64,000 bases of DNA from Rhodospirillaceae bacterium (GTDB lineage Bacteria > Pseudomonadota > Alphaproteobacteria > UBA828). The notes under the pieces were generated by a model that was not told where the DNA came from, searched no databases, and saw nothing but the letters and a program-made list of their open reading frames with translations. Below are positions 7,673 through 16,621 of the stretch, one piece after another. A program made the translations under genes and the position numbers. The DNA lies in assembly GCA_002728135.1 (NCBI GenBank), contig PBVE01000002.1, positions 122,755 through 186,754 on the forward strand, read 5' to 3'. The number at the start of each line of letters is the position of its first letter. Position 1 is the stretch's first letter.

Positions 7673-9286
7673 CTAACTATTTTTTTTCTTCCTTGATCTT
7701 AAATCAATACAGCCATCTACCTTGCGAGGATCAACATTTTCGGGAAAAATTTTAACCTTAGTTACTTTCTGAGTATTGGTTATAGGTAAACTATCAACAA
7801 ACAGAAAATATGCTGGTGCTTTAAAATAGGCCATATCAATTAAGCAATGATCTTGAATATCTATTGCTATTTTAGTATCTGCAGTAATACCTTCCATTAA
7901 AATAATACAAGCCATGACCTCTTCTTGTCTCAAGTCGTCTGGAACAGATATTACTGCTGCCTGAGCAATGCGCTCATCAGATTGAAGAAATGCTTCTATC
8001 TCTGCCGCAGCTATGTTCTCCCCGCTTCTTCTTATGATGTTTTTAGATCGATCAACAAATGTAAGCATTCCATCTGCTGATTGAACTACTGTGTCACCGG
8101 TATGGAACCAACCGCCACGCCATGCATGATTGGTAGCATCATCATCTTTTAAATAACCTGAAAACAAACCCTGACGAGGATTTTCACCAGTCATTCGTAT
8201 TGTTAATTCGCCTGGCACTCCCGACGCCAGCTCTTTATCCTGATTATCTACTATACGCACTTCACAGCCTGAGAGAGGTCGCCCAAAAGCACGTGTATCT
8301 ATTAAACGGGGCTCATGACTTGCCCAAGTCGGCATTGCAACTTCGGTCATACCCCAACCTTCTACCAAAGGGAAACCAAAGCGTTTTTCAAATAACTCAT
8401 GGTGTTTAGGATCTATACCTGCACCAGCCCCAAACTTAACACTATGAGAGTTTTCAAAGTGGGTCTGTTTCTGATTGAGTAATAAAGGTGGCATTATTCC
8501 TAAATAATGTATAATAGTCGCTTGAGAATTTATGACATCCTCCCACCATGTTTTGGGGTGGAATCTATCAAGCATTGCAATACACCCTGCAGATGCAAGC
8601 ATACCCATACTTCCTATAGCCATCGCATTTGCATGATACATAGGTAGTGGATTTAACAAACGTTCTTGGCCATATTCTAAGGCCATATATCCTCCAGCTT
8701 CCAAATACCACTTGGCAGAATTTAAAAAATATCTATTTGTTAAAATACACCCCTTAGGTTTACCAGTTGTCCCCGAGGTATAGAGCAGTGCTGCCTCAGA
8801 ATCTAATTCTTCCTGCATTTTGGTAGCCTTTGTTCTTGGAGGCTGTAAAGTTTCATGAAAATTTGTTACATCAATAACTGGAAATTCAAACTCACATCTT
8901 TTTGTGATTTCTCCTAAGTCTGAGAATCTCTCTGGGATTGTGATCAATAGTGAAGACTCTGAATGATTGAGTAAGTAAATAATCTCATCTTCTCTATAAT
9001 CTGGATTTATTGGGACAATACTGGCACCTAAACCGTTTAGAGCTAGCCAATGAAGATGAAACTCAGGTCTATTTTCAAGAAGAGCCGCCACACGGTGGTT
9101 ATTTCCATAACCGTAATTAGTATAGGTTGCCTGAAGATCTTTAACAGTTGAATAAGCAGTTTTATAATTTATTTCAAAACCATCTGGGTAGTAGGCACGA
9201 CCCTTCATAGGAGGTGCACAGAGGCACGCACTTAACGGAGATTTTAGTGTAGAATCCTCAAATAAAGAAAATACATTGGGAAACAT
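7673..9286 (-). CDS. ATP-dependent acyl-CoA ligase (ANL superfamily)
   Basis: A 537-residue adenylate-forming enzyme that activates a carboxylic acid to its CoA thioester. The P-loop LLYTSGTTGKPKG is at residues 168-179, followed by GWGMTEVAMP (A5), GWFHTGD (A7), the hinge around DRSKNIIRRSGENIA (A8) and a C-terminal NTQKVTKVKI segment (A10, with Lys). All core motifs are intact. The VDRSKNIIRRSGENI wording resembles the CaiC (carnitine-CoA ligase) branch, but the substrate is unproven. It is the last gene of a minus-strand run with a small unknown, a crotonase and a hydantoinase, so it likely activates or recaptures an acid from that pathway. Confidence 0.88.
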   Translation of the reverse strand: MFPNVFSLFEDSTLKSPLSACLCAPPMKGRAYYPDGFEINYKTAYSTVKDLQATYTNYGYGNNHRVAALLENRPEFHLHWLALNGLGASIVPINPDYREDEIIYLLNHSESSLLITIPERFSDLGEITKRCEFEFPVIDVTNFHETLQPPRTKATKMQEELDSEAALLYTSGTTGKPKGCILTNRYFLNSAKWYLEAGGYMALEYGQERLLNPLPMYHANAMAIGSMGMLASAGCIAMLDRFHPKTWWEDVINSQATIIHYLGIMPPLLLNQKQTHFENSHSVKFGAGAGIDPKHHELFEKRFGFPLVEGWGMTEVAMPTWASHEPRLIDTRAFGRPLSGCEVRIVDNQDKELASGVPGELTIRMTGENPRQGLFSGYLKDDDATNHAWRGGWFHTGDTVVQSADGMLTFVDRSKNIIRRSGENIAAAEIEAFLQSDERIAQAAVISVPDDLRQEEVMACIILMEGITADTKIAIDIQDHCLIDMAYFKAPAYFLFVDSLPITNTQKVTKVKIFPENVDPRKVDGCIDLRSRKKKNS

Positions 9287-9320
9287 GTAGTTTAATACTC
9301 CTGTTCAATAGGGTGTTGGA

Positions 9321-9575
9321 CTATTTGTTTCTAGTCTTTTCAGTTTGTTCTGCTTCTAAACTTAAAAGTACCTGATTCTTTGCACCACTTATTATCCTCT
9401 CTGCAATGTCTCTATCTGGTGCCAATGCATACGTGGCGTGAAATACAGCATGTAACATCCCATTTAAAACATGTGGGATTTGTCCTTCATCATCCTTAAT
9501 CTCAGGAATTATTTTATTTATGGTATCTACAAATGTTTGATGACCAAGACTAAACCCACTGCTACTTTCATTCAT
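9321..9575 (-). CDS. Small conserved-looking protein of unknown function in a catabolic operon
   Basis: An 84-residue soluble protein with no membrane segment, signal peptide or cysteine cluster. It has three histidines in its central part (HVLNGMLHAVFHATYAL) and a charged C-terminus. I do not recognise a family. It lies 34 bases upstream of the acyl-CoA ligase and 36 bases after the crotonase on the same strand, with no overlapping alternative gene. Position and spacing argue that it is real and works with the neighbouring enzymes, perhaps as a small subunit (inference). Confidence 0.6.
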   Translation of the reverse strand: MNESSSGFSLGHQTFVDTINKIIPEIKDDEGQIPHVLNGMLHAVFHATYALAPDRDIAERIISGAKNQVLLSLEAEQTEKTRNK

Positions 9576-9611
9576 AATTAGTACTCCATACTTAACACGG
9601 TTTTTTATACT

Positions 9612-10349
9612 TTATACTTTAAGTTTAGTTTTCAATTCATCTGTCTTATATGATTCTTTAAAATATGAAACACCTGACTCAATTGCATCATTAATCGTCA
9701 ATTGTTCCCACTGATGCATTAGACTCTTCTGAGCACGAATAGCCGAAGAACTTGCAGAACATATTGATTTTATCCATTCCTCTATAGCACTATCAAGCTC
9801 TGAAGGTCTTGCCAATTTCTCTACCAAACCAAATTTCATAGCCTCTTCAGCAGCAAATGTTTTTCCTGTAAACAAAATCTCTGATGCTTTACCCCAACCT
9901 ACTAGACGCGGTAGTAGGGCAGCCTCAATCACTGACGGGATGCCAACTTGAACTTCTGGCATAGAAAATGTTGATGTATAAGAGGCACACCTTAGATCAC
10001 AGCTAACTGCTAATTCGAGTCCAGCACCTATACATGGCCCATGAACTTTCGCTATAACTGGAACTGGACAGTCTCGAACTGCCTGACAAGCTCCGTGTAA
10101 ATGACGAATAAATATCTCAGCATTTTTATAATTAAGGTTTCTTAATTCATCAATATCAGCTCCGGATGAGAATCCCTTTCCAGCACCCGATACAATAACG
10201 CATCGTAATTTATCTGAGCTAGAAATGTCTCTTATAACTTTCGTAAGGTTAGTAATTAAAAGTTCTGATAGAGCATTATGCTTCTCGGGACGATTAAGTA
10301 TAACTTCAACAACACCATGATTTGATGCTGTCTTTATATATTCTAGCAT
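9612..10349 (-). CDS. Enoyl-CoA hydratase/isomerase (crotonase family)
   Basis: A 245-residue crotonase-fold enzyme. Oxyanion-hole elements are SSGADI (61-66) and CIGAG (106-110). Both acidic residues expected of hydratases appear kept: Glu112 in GLELAVS and Glu132 in MPEVQVG. Hydration of an enoyl-CoA is therefore plausible rather than simple isomerase activity. The gene lies between the hydantoinase and the acyl-CoA ligase in a same-strand series, and probably processes a CoA-bound intermediate formed by the ligase. The chain length and substrate cannot be inferred. Confidence 0.88.
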   Translation of the reverse strand: MLEYIKTASNHGVVEVILNRPEKHNALSELLITNLTKVIRDISSSDKLRCVIVSGAGKGFSSGADIDELRNLNYKNAEIFIRHLHGACQAVRDCPVPVIAKVHGPCIGAGLELAVSCDLRCASYTSTFSMPEVQVGIPSVIEAALLPRLVGWGKASEILFTGKTFAAEEAMKFGLVEKLARPSELDSAIEEWIKSICSASSSAIRAQKSLMHQWEQLTINDAIESGVSYFKESYKTDELKTKLKV

Positions 10350-10415
10350 ACATAGCCCCCGCCCTTAATAATCCTAATAAATTAAATGACAAAAAAATAT
10401 AAAAGACTTAATCGC

Positions 10416-13400
10416 TCATTCTTTGCGGTCTACTTTATATAGTTTTCTTTGGCTCTTAGCTGTTATAAACCTGTCGGCTAGATCGTTTTCTATTAATTGT
10501 TTTTTACGTTTCTTTGGATTTCCATAGCCCCCACCACCAGGTGCGAGAAGTAATAGTTGATCGCCTTGGTTTAAGGTGATGTTGATGAACTTTGTTGGAC
10601 TTACAGTGTTAAATTCATCAACAAAAGAACGAAATTTTGAACTTTTTTGTGTTTTAATTAGAATGGCTGCTGGAGCTCCGGATAAGCCTCCAAGAAGTCC
10701 CCATGGTCCTTCCTCTGTCCTATCTAGTAATGCACTTAAGGTAATACTCGGAGCTGTTACCTCGAATAATCTTCTCACACCCAATCCACCTCTAAATTTT
10801 CCTGCACCACCTGAGTCATTTCTTAGAGAATATTCCAAAACTCGCAAAGGGTATCTAGTTTCAAAAACCTCTGAAGGAGTACTTCTGATCGTCGAGCCGT
10901 GTGGGATACATTGTGCGTTGTTACCATCTCTGTCAGGACGTCCACCCCATCCACCTCCATCAAGTTGATAATGAGCCCAGAAATCACCAGTATCTGGATG
11001 TATCCCACCCATTAAAAGATTACAAGCTGTTCCACCTTCAGCAGCACCCACTTCTCCTGGTAAAGCTTTAGCCATAGCCATTTGAACACAGGAAATAATT
11101 CGTGGCTGACCTTCTGTATTACCAGCAACGCTTGGAGCTGGAAAAATTGGATTTACGATTGTTCCAGGTGGAGCAATAACTTTTATGGGCTTAAATACAC
11201 CTGAGTTTAATGGAACACCCTTAGTTTTGATACTCTGCAATACTGCTGTACAACCTGCTGCCGCAGTAGCGACATACGTAACGTTAATTGGACCAAGCGC
11301 CTGCTTGTCTGACTTCGACAAATCAATCACTATATCCTTATCTGATACATGCACTTCTGAGCGAAAATAATATCTTTTTCTCACTACACCATCATCTTCA
11401 AAATAATCTTGTCCAGTATAAGTTCCATTTGGTATGCGTTTGATCTGGTCGCGCATCCACTTATCTGCATGGTCTATTACAGCATCACAAATTTTTTCAA
11501 ATTGTTGTAACCCATATTTTTTTATAAGACCTTGAAGTCGACTTTCAGCAGTATTTAAAGAACCAAGAATAGCATGAAAATCACCCCAAGTTGCATCAGG
11601 AGTCCGATGATTAGCCATCATAATACGCCAAACTTCTTTGACGTATTCACCCTCAGACATTAATTTTACGGGCGGGATACGAAGCCCTTCTTGGAAAACC
11701 TCAGTAGCTGTAGAGGCAAAAGATCCAATAGCCATACCACCTATTTCACCAATATGTGCTATATTACCTGCGAATCCAACTAGTTCTTTTTCTATAAAAA
11801 CGGGTTTAAGTAACAGATGTTCGGGCATGTGACATTGTCCACGATAGGGGTCATTATGAACAACTACATCCCCAGGAAAAAAATTATCCCTTCCTACTTC
11901 CTCAATACAATGAGGGACAGTATGTAAACCTGCGCACATTATCGCTGGATTCATTTCAGCTTGTCCTATCATTCGGCCAAAACGATCAAACAAAAGACAG
12001 GAAAAATCCCTGGACTCGCTGAATATAGGAGAATAAGCCGTACGGATCATCGCACTACCCATCTCATCACAAATATTTCTTAATGCATTATCAACCACTG
12101 TTAGGGTTACTGGATCTTTATCACTAAAAATATCTTTTCTACGTATTTTATTGCCAACAAAAACTTGTGAGTGGTTTATTAATAGAGATCCATCTGCTCC
12201 AACCTGGAGTGTACAACCGGGATGGACAAGAGTTGTAGAATCCATTTCCTCAATAATAGCTGGTCCTTTTATTTTTTTACCTAAACCGATAGTTTCTCTT
12301 CTATATACAGGTGTATCTATAAAACCTTCAGATTCAAAATATACTTTCCTATTAGAAAACTTTATTAAAGGTTTCTTTTTTGGAGCTGATAATGTGGCCA
12401 CCACAGATTTTCCTCCAAGTAATATGACTCTTAACTCAGTTACCTCAACTACTCGATCCTGCATTGAGTAACCATACAGTTCCATATGTTTTGAATTCAT
12501 ATCATGGATAGCTTTTTTCACAGTACGTTCGTTTATTTTTACGCCCGCAATAGGGATAAGCTCTCCAAAGTTTTGACCCAGATAACGCATGTTCAAATAG
12601 GCGATAGAATCTACATTACCTCTATTGCCATCACGTTTAATTTCATCCTTTGCCTCTTCTACCAATGACGTTAATTGGGATGAAATTTTTTCTAGATTTA
12701 AATTATCAGTCCTATGATAAACCGTTCTAGCTCTATCAACCCTAAGGTCTGTCAAAACAGTACCAAGTGCTGAGCATAAACCAGGATGTGGAGGGATAAT
12801 CACTTTGCTGATATCAAGTACCTTAGCAACTTCTGAGGCGTGCAAAGGGCCTGCACCTCCAAAAGAGATCAGAGAAAAATTCCTTGCATCCAAACCTCTA
12901 TCAACTGTCAGCAACCTGATCGCATCTGCCATGTTTGCTGCAGCAGTGCTAAGAATAGCTAATGCGGTATCATAAACGTTAAGCCCTATTTTACGTCCTA
13001 ATTTTTCAATAGCACGCATAGATAATTCTGGTTCTAGATTAACCTCTCCTCCTAGGAAAAAATTTGGATCTAGTCTTCCAAGAACTACATTAGCATCAGT
13101 TACAGTTGGTTCTCTTCCGCCATGTCCGTAGCAAGCTGGACCTGGGTAAGCACCTGCACTTTCTGGACCAACTTTAAGTAAACCACCGCTATCAATACTT
13201 GCTATTGAACCTCCACCAGCTCCTATAGTTTTATAATCAATAAATAAAGCATTTACTGGCACACCCCATTCAATTTCGTACTCACTAGTTGAACTATAAT
13301 CACCATTCTCTATAAGCCCAACGTCAGCACTTGTCCCACCCATGTCAAGTGTGATGGAGTTTCCGTTTGAATGATCAACTGAAAACCTTTTTCCTGCTAT

Positions 13401-14207
13401 GACTCCGCCAGCTAACCCAGATAGAAGCATCTGCACTGGAACCTCTGAAATTTTATCCGTAGCGGCATGCCCACCATTAGATTTCATTAATGAAAGTGGA
13501 GACTGAAAACCTATCTGTCTTACTTCTTCTTCGATTTCTTTACTAAACTCCCCAATTACCCTTTTGATGAAAGCATCAGTAATAACTGTCGTTGCCCTAT
13601 CATATTCACGCCAAATTGGAGCCACAACATGTGAAATCGATATTGGTATATGAGGAAATCTTTTAGATAAATATTTACCTATTCTCTTTTCATGAACAGG
13701 ATTAAGATAAGAAAAAAGAAAATTTATTGCTAAAGCCCAGTCTTGAGATTTGTCAGAAAGTATAATTTTTTCTACCCAATCACCTACGCGGATTAATTCA
13801 TCTCTAGTTAGTTTTTTTAATACATTACCCTTGTGATCTATTCTTTCCTCTACACCCTTTGTATGTCTACGTAGTACACCAGCATCTGGCTTGAGCCAAG
13901 CAGGGTTAAAGGCTTCTTTCCTGTCAGTTCTTGCAATTAAAGGTACATCTTGATGTCCAGATGTACCTAGATAAATTACAGTCGAACCATGTTTCTGTAA
14001 CCGAGCATTCGTCGCAATAGTTGTCCCTATAACAATACGCTCAACGTTCTTTGGTTTTACTTTTGATTTCTTGAGTGCCACTAAGGGAGCTTCGGATGGA
14101 CGGTCGGGAGTTGATGGCACTTTAATAACTGACAAATTACCGCTCTGAGTATCCAAAGATACCAAATCTGTAAAAGTCCCCCCAGTATCAATCCCTATTA
14201 ATCCCAT
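10416..14207 (-). CDS. Fused hydantoinase A/B (ATP-dependent 5-oxoprolinase-like)
   Basis: A 1263-residue fusion. Residues 1 to about 685 are the HyuA/OxoA part, with the N-terminal phosphate-binding motif GIDTGGTFTD (4-13), a second TLDMGGTSADVG near 286-297, and the GAGGGSIA stretch near 329. From about 697 the HyuB part starts (TVVDNALRNICDEMGSAM) and ends with a Gly-rich LLAPGGGGYGNP. Enzymes of this type use ATP to open lactam or imide rings such as 5-oxoproline, hydantoins or N-methylhydantoin; the exact ring cannot be told here. At about 1260 residues it matches single-chain 5-oxoprolinases. A Cys-rich miniprotein lies 12 bases upstream and a crotonase 66 bases downstream. Confidence 0.9.
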   Translation of the reverse strand: MGLIGIDTGGTFTDLVSLDTQSGNLSVIKVPSTPDRPSEAPLVALKKSKVKPKNVERIVIGTTIATNARLQKHGSTVIYLGTSGHQDVPLIARTDRKEAFNPAWLKPDAGVLRRHTKGVEERIDHKGNVLKKLTRDELIRVGDWVEKIILSDKSQDWALAINFLFSYLNPVHEKRIGKYLSKRFPHIPISISHVVAPIWREYDRATTVITDAFIKRVIGEFSKEIEEEVRQIGFQSPLSLMKSNGGHAATDKISEVPVQMLLSGLAGGVIAGKRFSVDHSNGNSITLDMGGTSADVGLIENGDYSSTSEYEIEWGVPVNALFIDYKTIGAGGGSIASIDSGGLLKVGPESAGAYPGPACYGHGGREPTVTDANVVLGRLDPNFFLGGEVNLEPELSMRAIEKLGRKIGLNVYDTALAILSTAAANMADAIRLLTVDRGLDARNFSLISFGGAGPLHASEVAKVLDISKVIIPPHPGLCSALGTVLTDLRVDRARTVYHRTDNLNLEKISSQLTSLVEEAKDEIKRDGNRGNVDSIAYLNMRYLGQNFGELIPIAGVKINERTVKKAIHDMNSKHMELYGYSMQDRVVEVTELRVILLGGKSVVATLSAPKKKPLIKFSNRKVYFESEGFIDTPVYRRETIGLGKKIKGPAIIEEMDSTTLVHPGCTLQVGADGSLLINHSQVFVGNKIRRKDIFSDKDPVTLTVVDNALRNICDEMGSAMIRTAYSPIFSESRDFSCLLFDRFGRMIGQAEMNPAIMCAGLHTVPHCIEEVGRDNFFPGDVVVHNDPYRGQCHMPEHLLLKPVFIEKELVGFAGNIAHIGEIGGMAIGSFASTATEVFQEGLRIPPVKLMSEGEYVKEVWRIMMANHRTPDATWGDFHAILGSLNTAESRLQGLIKKYGLQQFEKICDAVIDHADKWMRDQIKRIPNGTYTGQDYFEDDGVVRKRYYFRSEVHVSDKDIVIDLSKSDKQALGPINVTYVATAAAGCTAVLQSIKTKGVPLNSGVFKPIKVIAPPGTIVNPIFPAPSVAGNTEGQPRIISCVQMAMAKALPGEVGAAEGGTACNLLMGGIHPDTGDFWAHYQLDGGGWGGRPDRDGNNAQCIPHGSTIRSTPSEVFETRYPLRVLEYSLRNDSGGAGKFRGGLGVRRLFEVTAPSITLSALLDRTEEGPWGLLGGLSGAPAAILIKTQKSSKFRSFVDEFNTVSPTKFINITLNQGDQLLLLAPGGGGYGNPKKRKKQLIENDLADRFITAKSQRKLYKVDRKE

Positions 14208-14219
14208 AATTTAATCCTT

Positions 14220-14417
14220 TTATTTTTTAAGAACATTTTTTTTCTTTCGTGATATCAGATTTTTTTTAGTATTAGCACAGCTTTGCTCACAAAATTTTTG
14301 ATCAGAGAATCGGCTATCTTGCCAATATTGATTGGCTAGAACTTTGCCACAAAACGTGCAGTTTAAGATTTTAGTCTCATACCAAGGAGTATTAATCTTA
14401 CAGTATCCACTTCTCAT
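14220..14417 (-). CDS. Cys-rich zinc-ribbon-like miniprotein
   Basis: A 65-residue basic protein with a probable metal site: Cys20-x2-Cys23 (NCTFCGK) and Cys43-x3-Cys47 (FCEQSCANTKK), plus Cys6. The spacing recalls treble-clef or TRASH/FCS-type zinc ribbons. The C-terminal quarter is Lys-rich. It is placed 12 bases before the hydantoinase fusion and 26 bases after the enolase-superfamily gene, so it is almost certainly in the operon. Acetone carboxylases, which share the hydantoinase fold, have a small zinc-binding gamma subunit; whether this protein has a similar role is speculation. Start: the first ATG (four bases upstream, different frame) meets a stop at once. Confidence 0.6.
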   Translation of the reverse strand: MRSGYCKINTPWYETKILNCTFCGKVLANQYWQDSRFSDQKFCEQSCANTKKNLISRKKKNVLKK

Positions 14418-14443
14418 GACATTTTTTTTAACCTCTTACTCAA

Positions 14444-15643
14444 TTAAATATGACTTACTTTATACCTGATATCACTTCGTTCAAAAATTCCTGGGTTTAA
14501 CTCCGTTCCGAGTCCATAACCTTCGGGTAAAAAAACATAACCATTATCAATACGAGGAAGATCAGTTACTAAGTCCTGATACCAACCACTGATATATGCT
14601 CTTACAACTTCTTGAATAAGTGCATTTGGCAAATTCATAGAGAGGTGAACACCTGAAATATAAGTTAATGGCCCTACACAATCGTGTGGAGCTACGGGAA
14701 GATTATAACACTCAGCCATTGAAGCAATTTTCTTCGCCTCACTTATCCCCCCAGTCCATGTTATGTCTGGCATCACAATATCTACAGCTTTCTTTTCAAA
14801 CATTTCGCGAAACCCCCAACGAGTTCCAACGGTTTCACTTGCACATATAGGAATCGAACATTGTTGTCGCATATCAACAAGAGAATCAATGTTATCCATT
14901 GGAATAGGGTCCTCACACCAAATAGCACCATAATCAGAAACGGCTTTAGCTATTTTTATTGCAGAAGGTAAATTCCAGAGATTGTGTAATTCGAGCGCAA
15001 TATCAATGTCGTCTCCGACACTTTTCCTTATCTTACTAAACGGCTCAAGACCCTCTTTCAGTTCTTCAAGAGATATAAAATTCCCATTATTAGTCTCTGC
15101 ATAACGATCAAAAGGCCATATTTTCATTTGGCGATAACCCTCTGATAATAAGCTCTCTGCTAACTTATCAGCGTGATTCAAAAATGCGTGTAAGTCCTCG
15201 TATGGGCGATTAGCATCTATACCTTGGCCAGTAGCATGGTAGCCAAATCCAGAGTCTCCAACATAATCATATCCTGCACAAGTATTATATACTCGTATTT
15301 TCTCTCTGCATGCACCTCCTAGGAGTTGGTATATAGGTTGTTCCAAATATTTTCCTAATATATCCCAAAGGGCCATATCAATTGCTGATAAGGCCCTAAT
15401 CTCGAGGCTTTTACCAAGAGCCAACCTAGGAGTTTTGTAAAAGTAAGTCCAATGCTTATCAATATCCAAAGCAGACTTACCAATCAAATATTTTGCAACT
15501 TCATTATGCATATAACCTTCAAAAGCTGCTGGCATCTCGTAGGTCTCACCTATTCCGCATATACCGTTATCTGTATGAATGCGGAGGAAAACAAGTTTAG
15601 GCTTATCCGTAAACCAGATTGTCTCTATTTTGCTAATTTTCAT
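14444..15643 (-). CDS. Mandelate racemase/muconate lactonizing enzyme family (sugar acid dehydratase-like)
   Basis: A 399-residue enolase-superfamily enzyme. The N-terminal capping domain runs to about residue 115. Metal-site residues in the barrel read Glu218 with His220 (ALELHN), Glu244 (WCEDP) and Glu270 (CASETVG). Lys174 (QMKIW), Asp293 (MPDITWTGG) and His320 (VAPHDCVGP) are candidate acid/base residues. The E-x-H and APHD patterns resemble the mannonate/galactonate/gluconate dehydratase group, so loss of water from a hydroxy acid is the best guess. It is preceded by a flavin monooxygenase (36-base gap) and followed by the Cys-rich miniprotein and hydantoinase. Confidence 0.85.
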   Translation of the reverse strand: MKISKIETIWFTDKPKLVFLRIHTDNGICGIGETYEMPAAFEGYMHNEVAKYLIGKSALDIDKHWTYFYKTPRLALGKSLEIRALSAIDMALWDILGKYLEQPIYQLLGGACREKIRVYNTCAGYDYVGDSGFGYHATGQGIDANRPYEDLHAFLNHADKLAESLLSEGYRQMKIWPFDRYAETNNGNFISLEELKEGLEPFSKIRKSVGDDIDIALELHNLWNLPSAIKIAKAVSDYGAIWCEDPIPMDNIDSLVDMRQQCSIPICASETVGTRWGFREMFEKKAVDIVMPDITWTGGISEAKKIASMAECYNLPVAPHDCVGPLTYISGVHLSMNLPNALIQEVVRAYISGWYQDLVTDLPRIDNGYVFLPEGYGLGTELNPGIFERSDIRYKVSHI

Positions 15644-15679
15644 CTCGTACCTATACCTAAATATTACGAATTTTGAATT

Positions 15680-16621
15680 TTATTCTTTCTTTTTATTTTG
15701 ATTAAGTTCTTCTACCAGGGGTAAAACTTGCAATATTATTTGACTAGTCTGGTCAAAAATCTCTTCATCACTATTGCCTATAGGGTTCAGTATAAATTTA
15801 GAAGTACCAGCCGCTATAAATTCTCGTATTCTCTGTATTATTTCTTTTGCTCCTCCAACAACAACCCTTGTATCCGGGTCAATACCCAATTTTTTACTAA
15901 AAGTGGAATAGATTTGTTGCACAGCTTTATTATCTTTTGATCCAAAGTGAAAAGGGAAAAATGCTCCATAATGATCTTCTGGTATTTGACGATTTTTTTC
16001 TCGTAAAGCTAATTTTATGGCTTTAATAACAGGCGTCACTTCTTCTGGTGTCTCAAGACCTGCCTGCCAGCCCGTTCCATAATTAGCAGTCCGTTCAATT
16101 GCAGCCTTACTTGACCCTCCAATCCACATTGGTAATTGGTTTTGGACAGGCTTTGGCATTATAGTAGCACCTGTATAGTTAAAATAGTCACCCTCAAAGT
16201 TTATAGCGGTTTCATTCCATAGCCTTGATATAATCTCAAGGGCCTCATTAGTGCGCTTGCCACGTCCCTTTGTGTCAGTATTCGAGGCTTTCCAATCAGC
16301 TGCTTTTATGTTTCCAATTCCAAAACCCGGTAACAGCCTTCCATTACTCAGCATATCAATTGTTGCACATTGTTTTGCTAAAAGTAGAGGATCTCTTAAA
16401 CCGACCGACACTACATTCATACCAAACTTTATCCTTTTAGTGGCACCAGCTATTGCAGCCATAGTACTAACAGACTCAAGAAATGGTTTTTCTGACACTA
16501 ACCTGTCTGTTTGCCACAAAGAGTCAATATGGCCATCCTCACACATCATCACCCATTTCCAATATGAGTCGGCTGAAGAAAATGGAAATTCCATAAAACC
16601 TAATCCCACAGCAATTGTCAT
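15680..16621 (-). CDS. LLM-class flavin-dependent monooxygenase
   Basis: A 313-residue bacterial-luciferase-like TIM-barrel protein. Typical segments are KRIKFGMNVVSVGLRDPLLLAKQCATID, the GRLLPGFGIGN flavin-binding turn, and PMWIGGSSKAAIERTA. Such enzymes use FMNH2 or F420H2 for hydroxylation, C-S or C-N cleavage. It appears to be the first gene of the minus-strand run ending at the acyl-CoA ligase, so it may start the pathway by attacking a heterocycle or side chain (inference). Upstream is a 501-base gap shared with a divergent molybdenum hydroxylase gene. No flavin reductase is nearby. Confidence 0.85.
   Translation of the reverse strand: MTIAVGLGFMEFPFSSADSYWKWVMMCEDGHIDSLWQTDRLVSEKPFLESVSTMAAIAGATKRIKFGMNVVSVGLRDPLLLAKQCATIDMLSNGRLLPGFGIGNIKAADWKASNTDTKGRGKRTNEALEIISRLWNETAINFEGDYFNYTGATIMPKPVQNQLPMWIGGSSKAAIERTANYGTGWQAGLETPEEVTPVIKAIKLALREKNRQIPEDHYGAFFPFHFGSKDNKAVQQIYSTFSKKLGIDPDTRVVVGGAKEIIQRIREFIAAGTSKFILNPIGNSDEEIFDQTSQIILQVLPLVEELNQNKKKE

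Noticed and set aside
10576-10968. 130-codon open frame on the plus strand inside the hydantoinase gene
   Set aside because: It is antisense to the conserved HyuB region, has no ribosome site, and its composition is that of a shadow frame.
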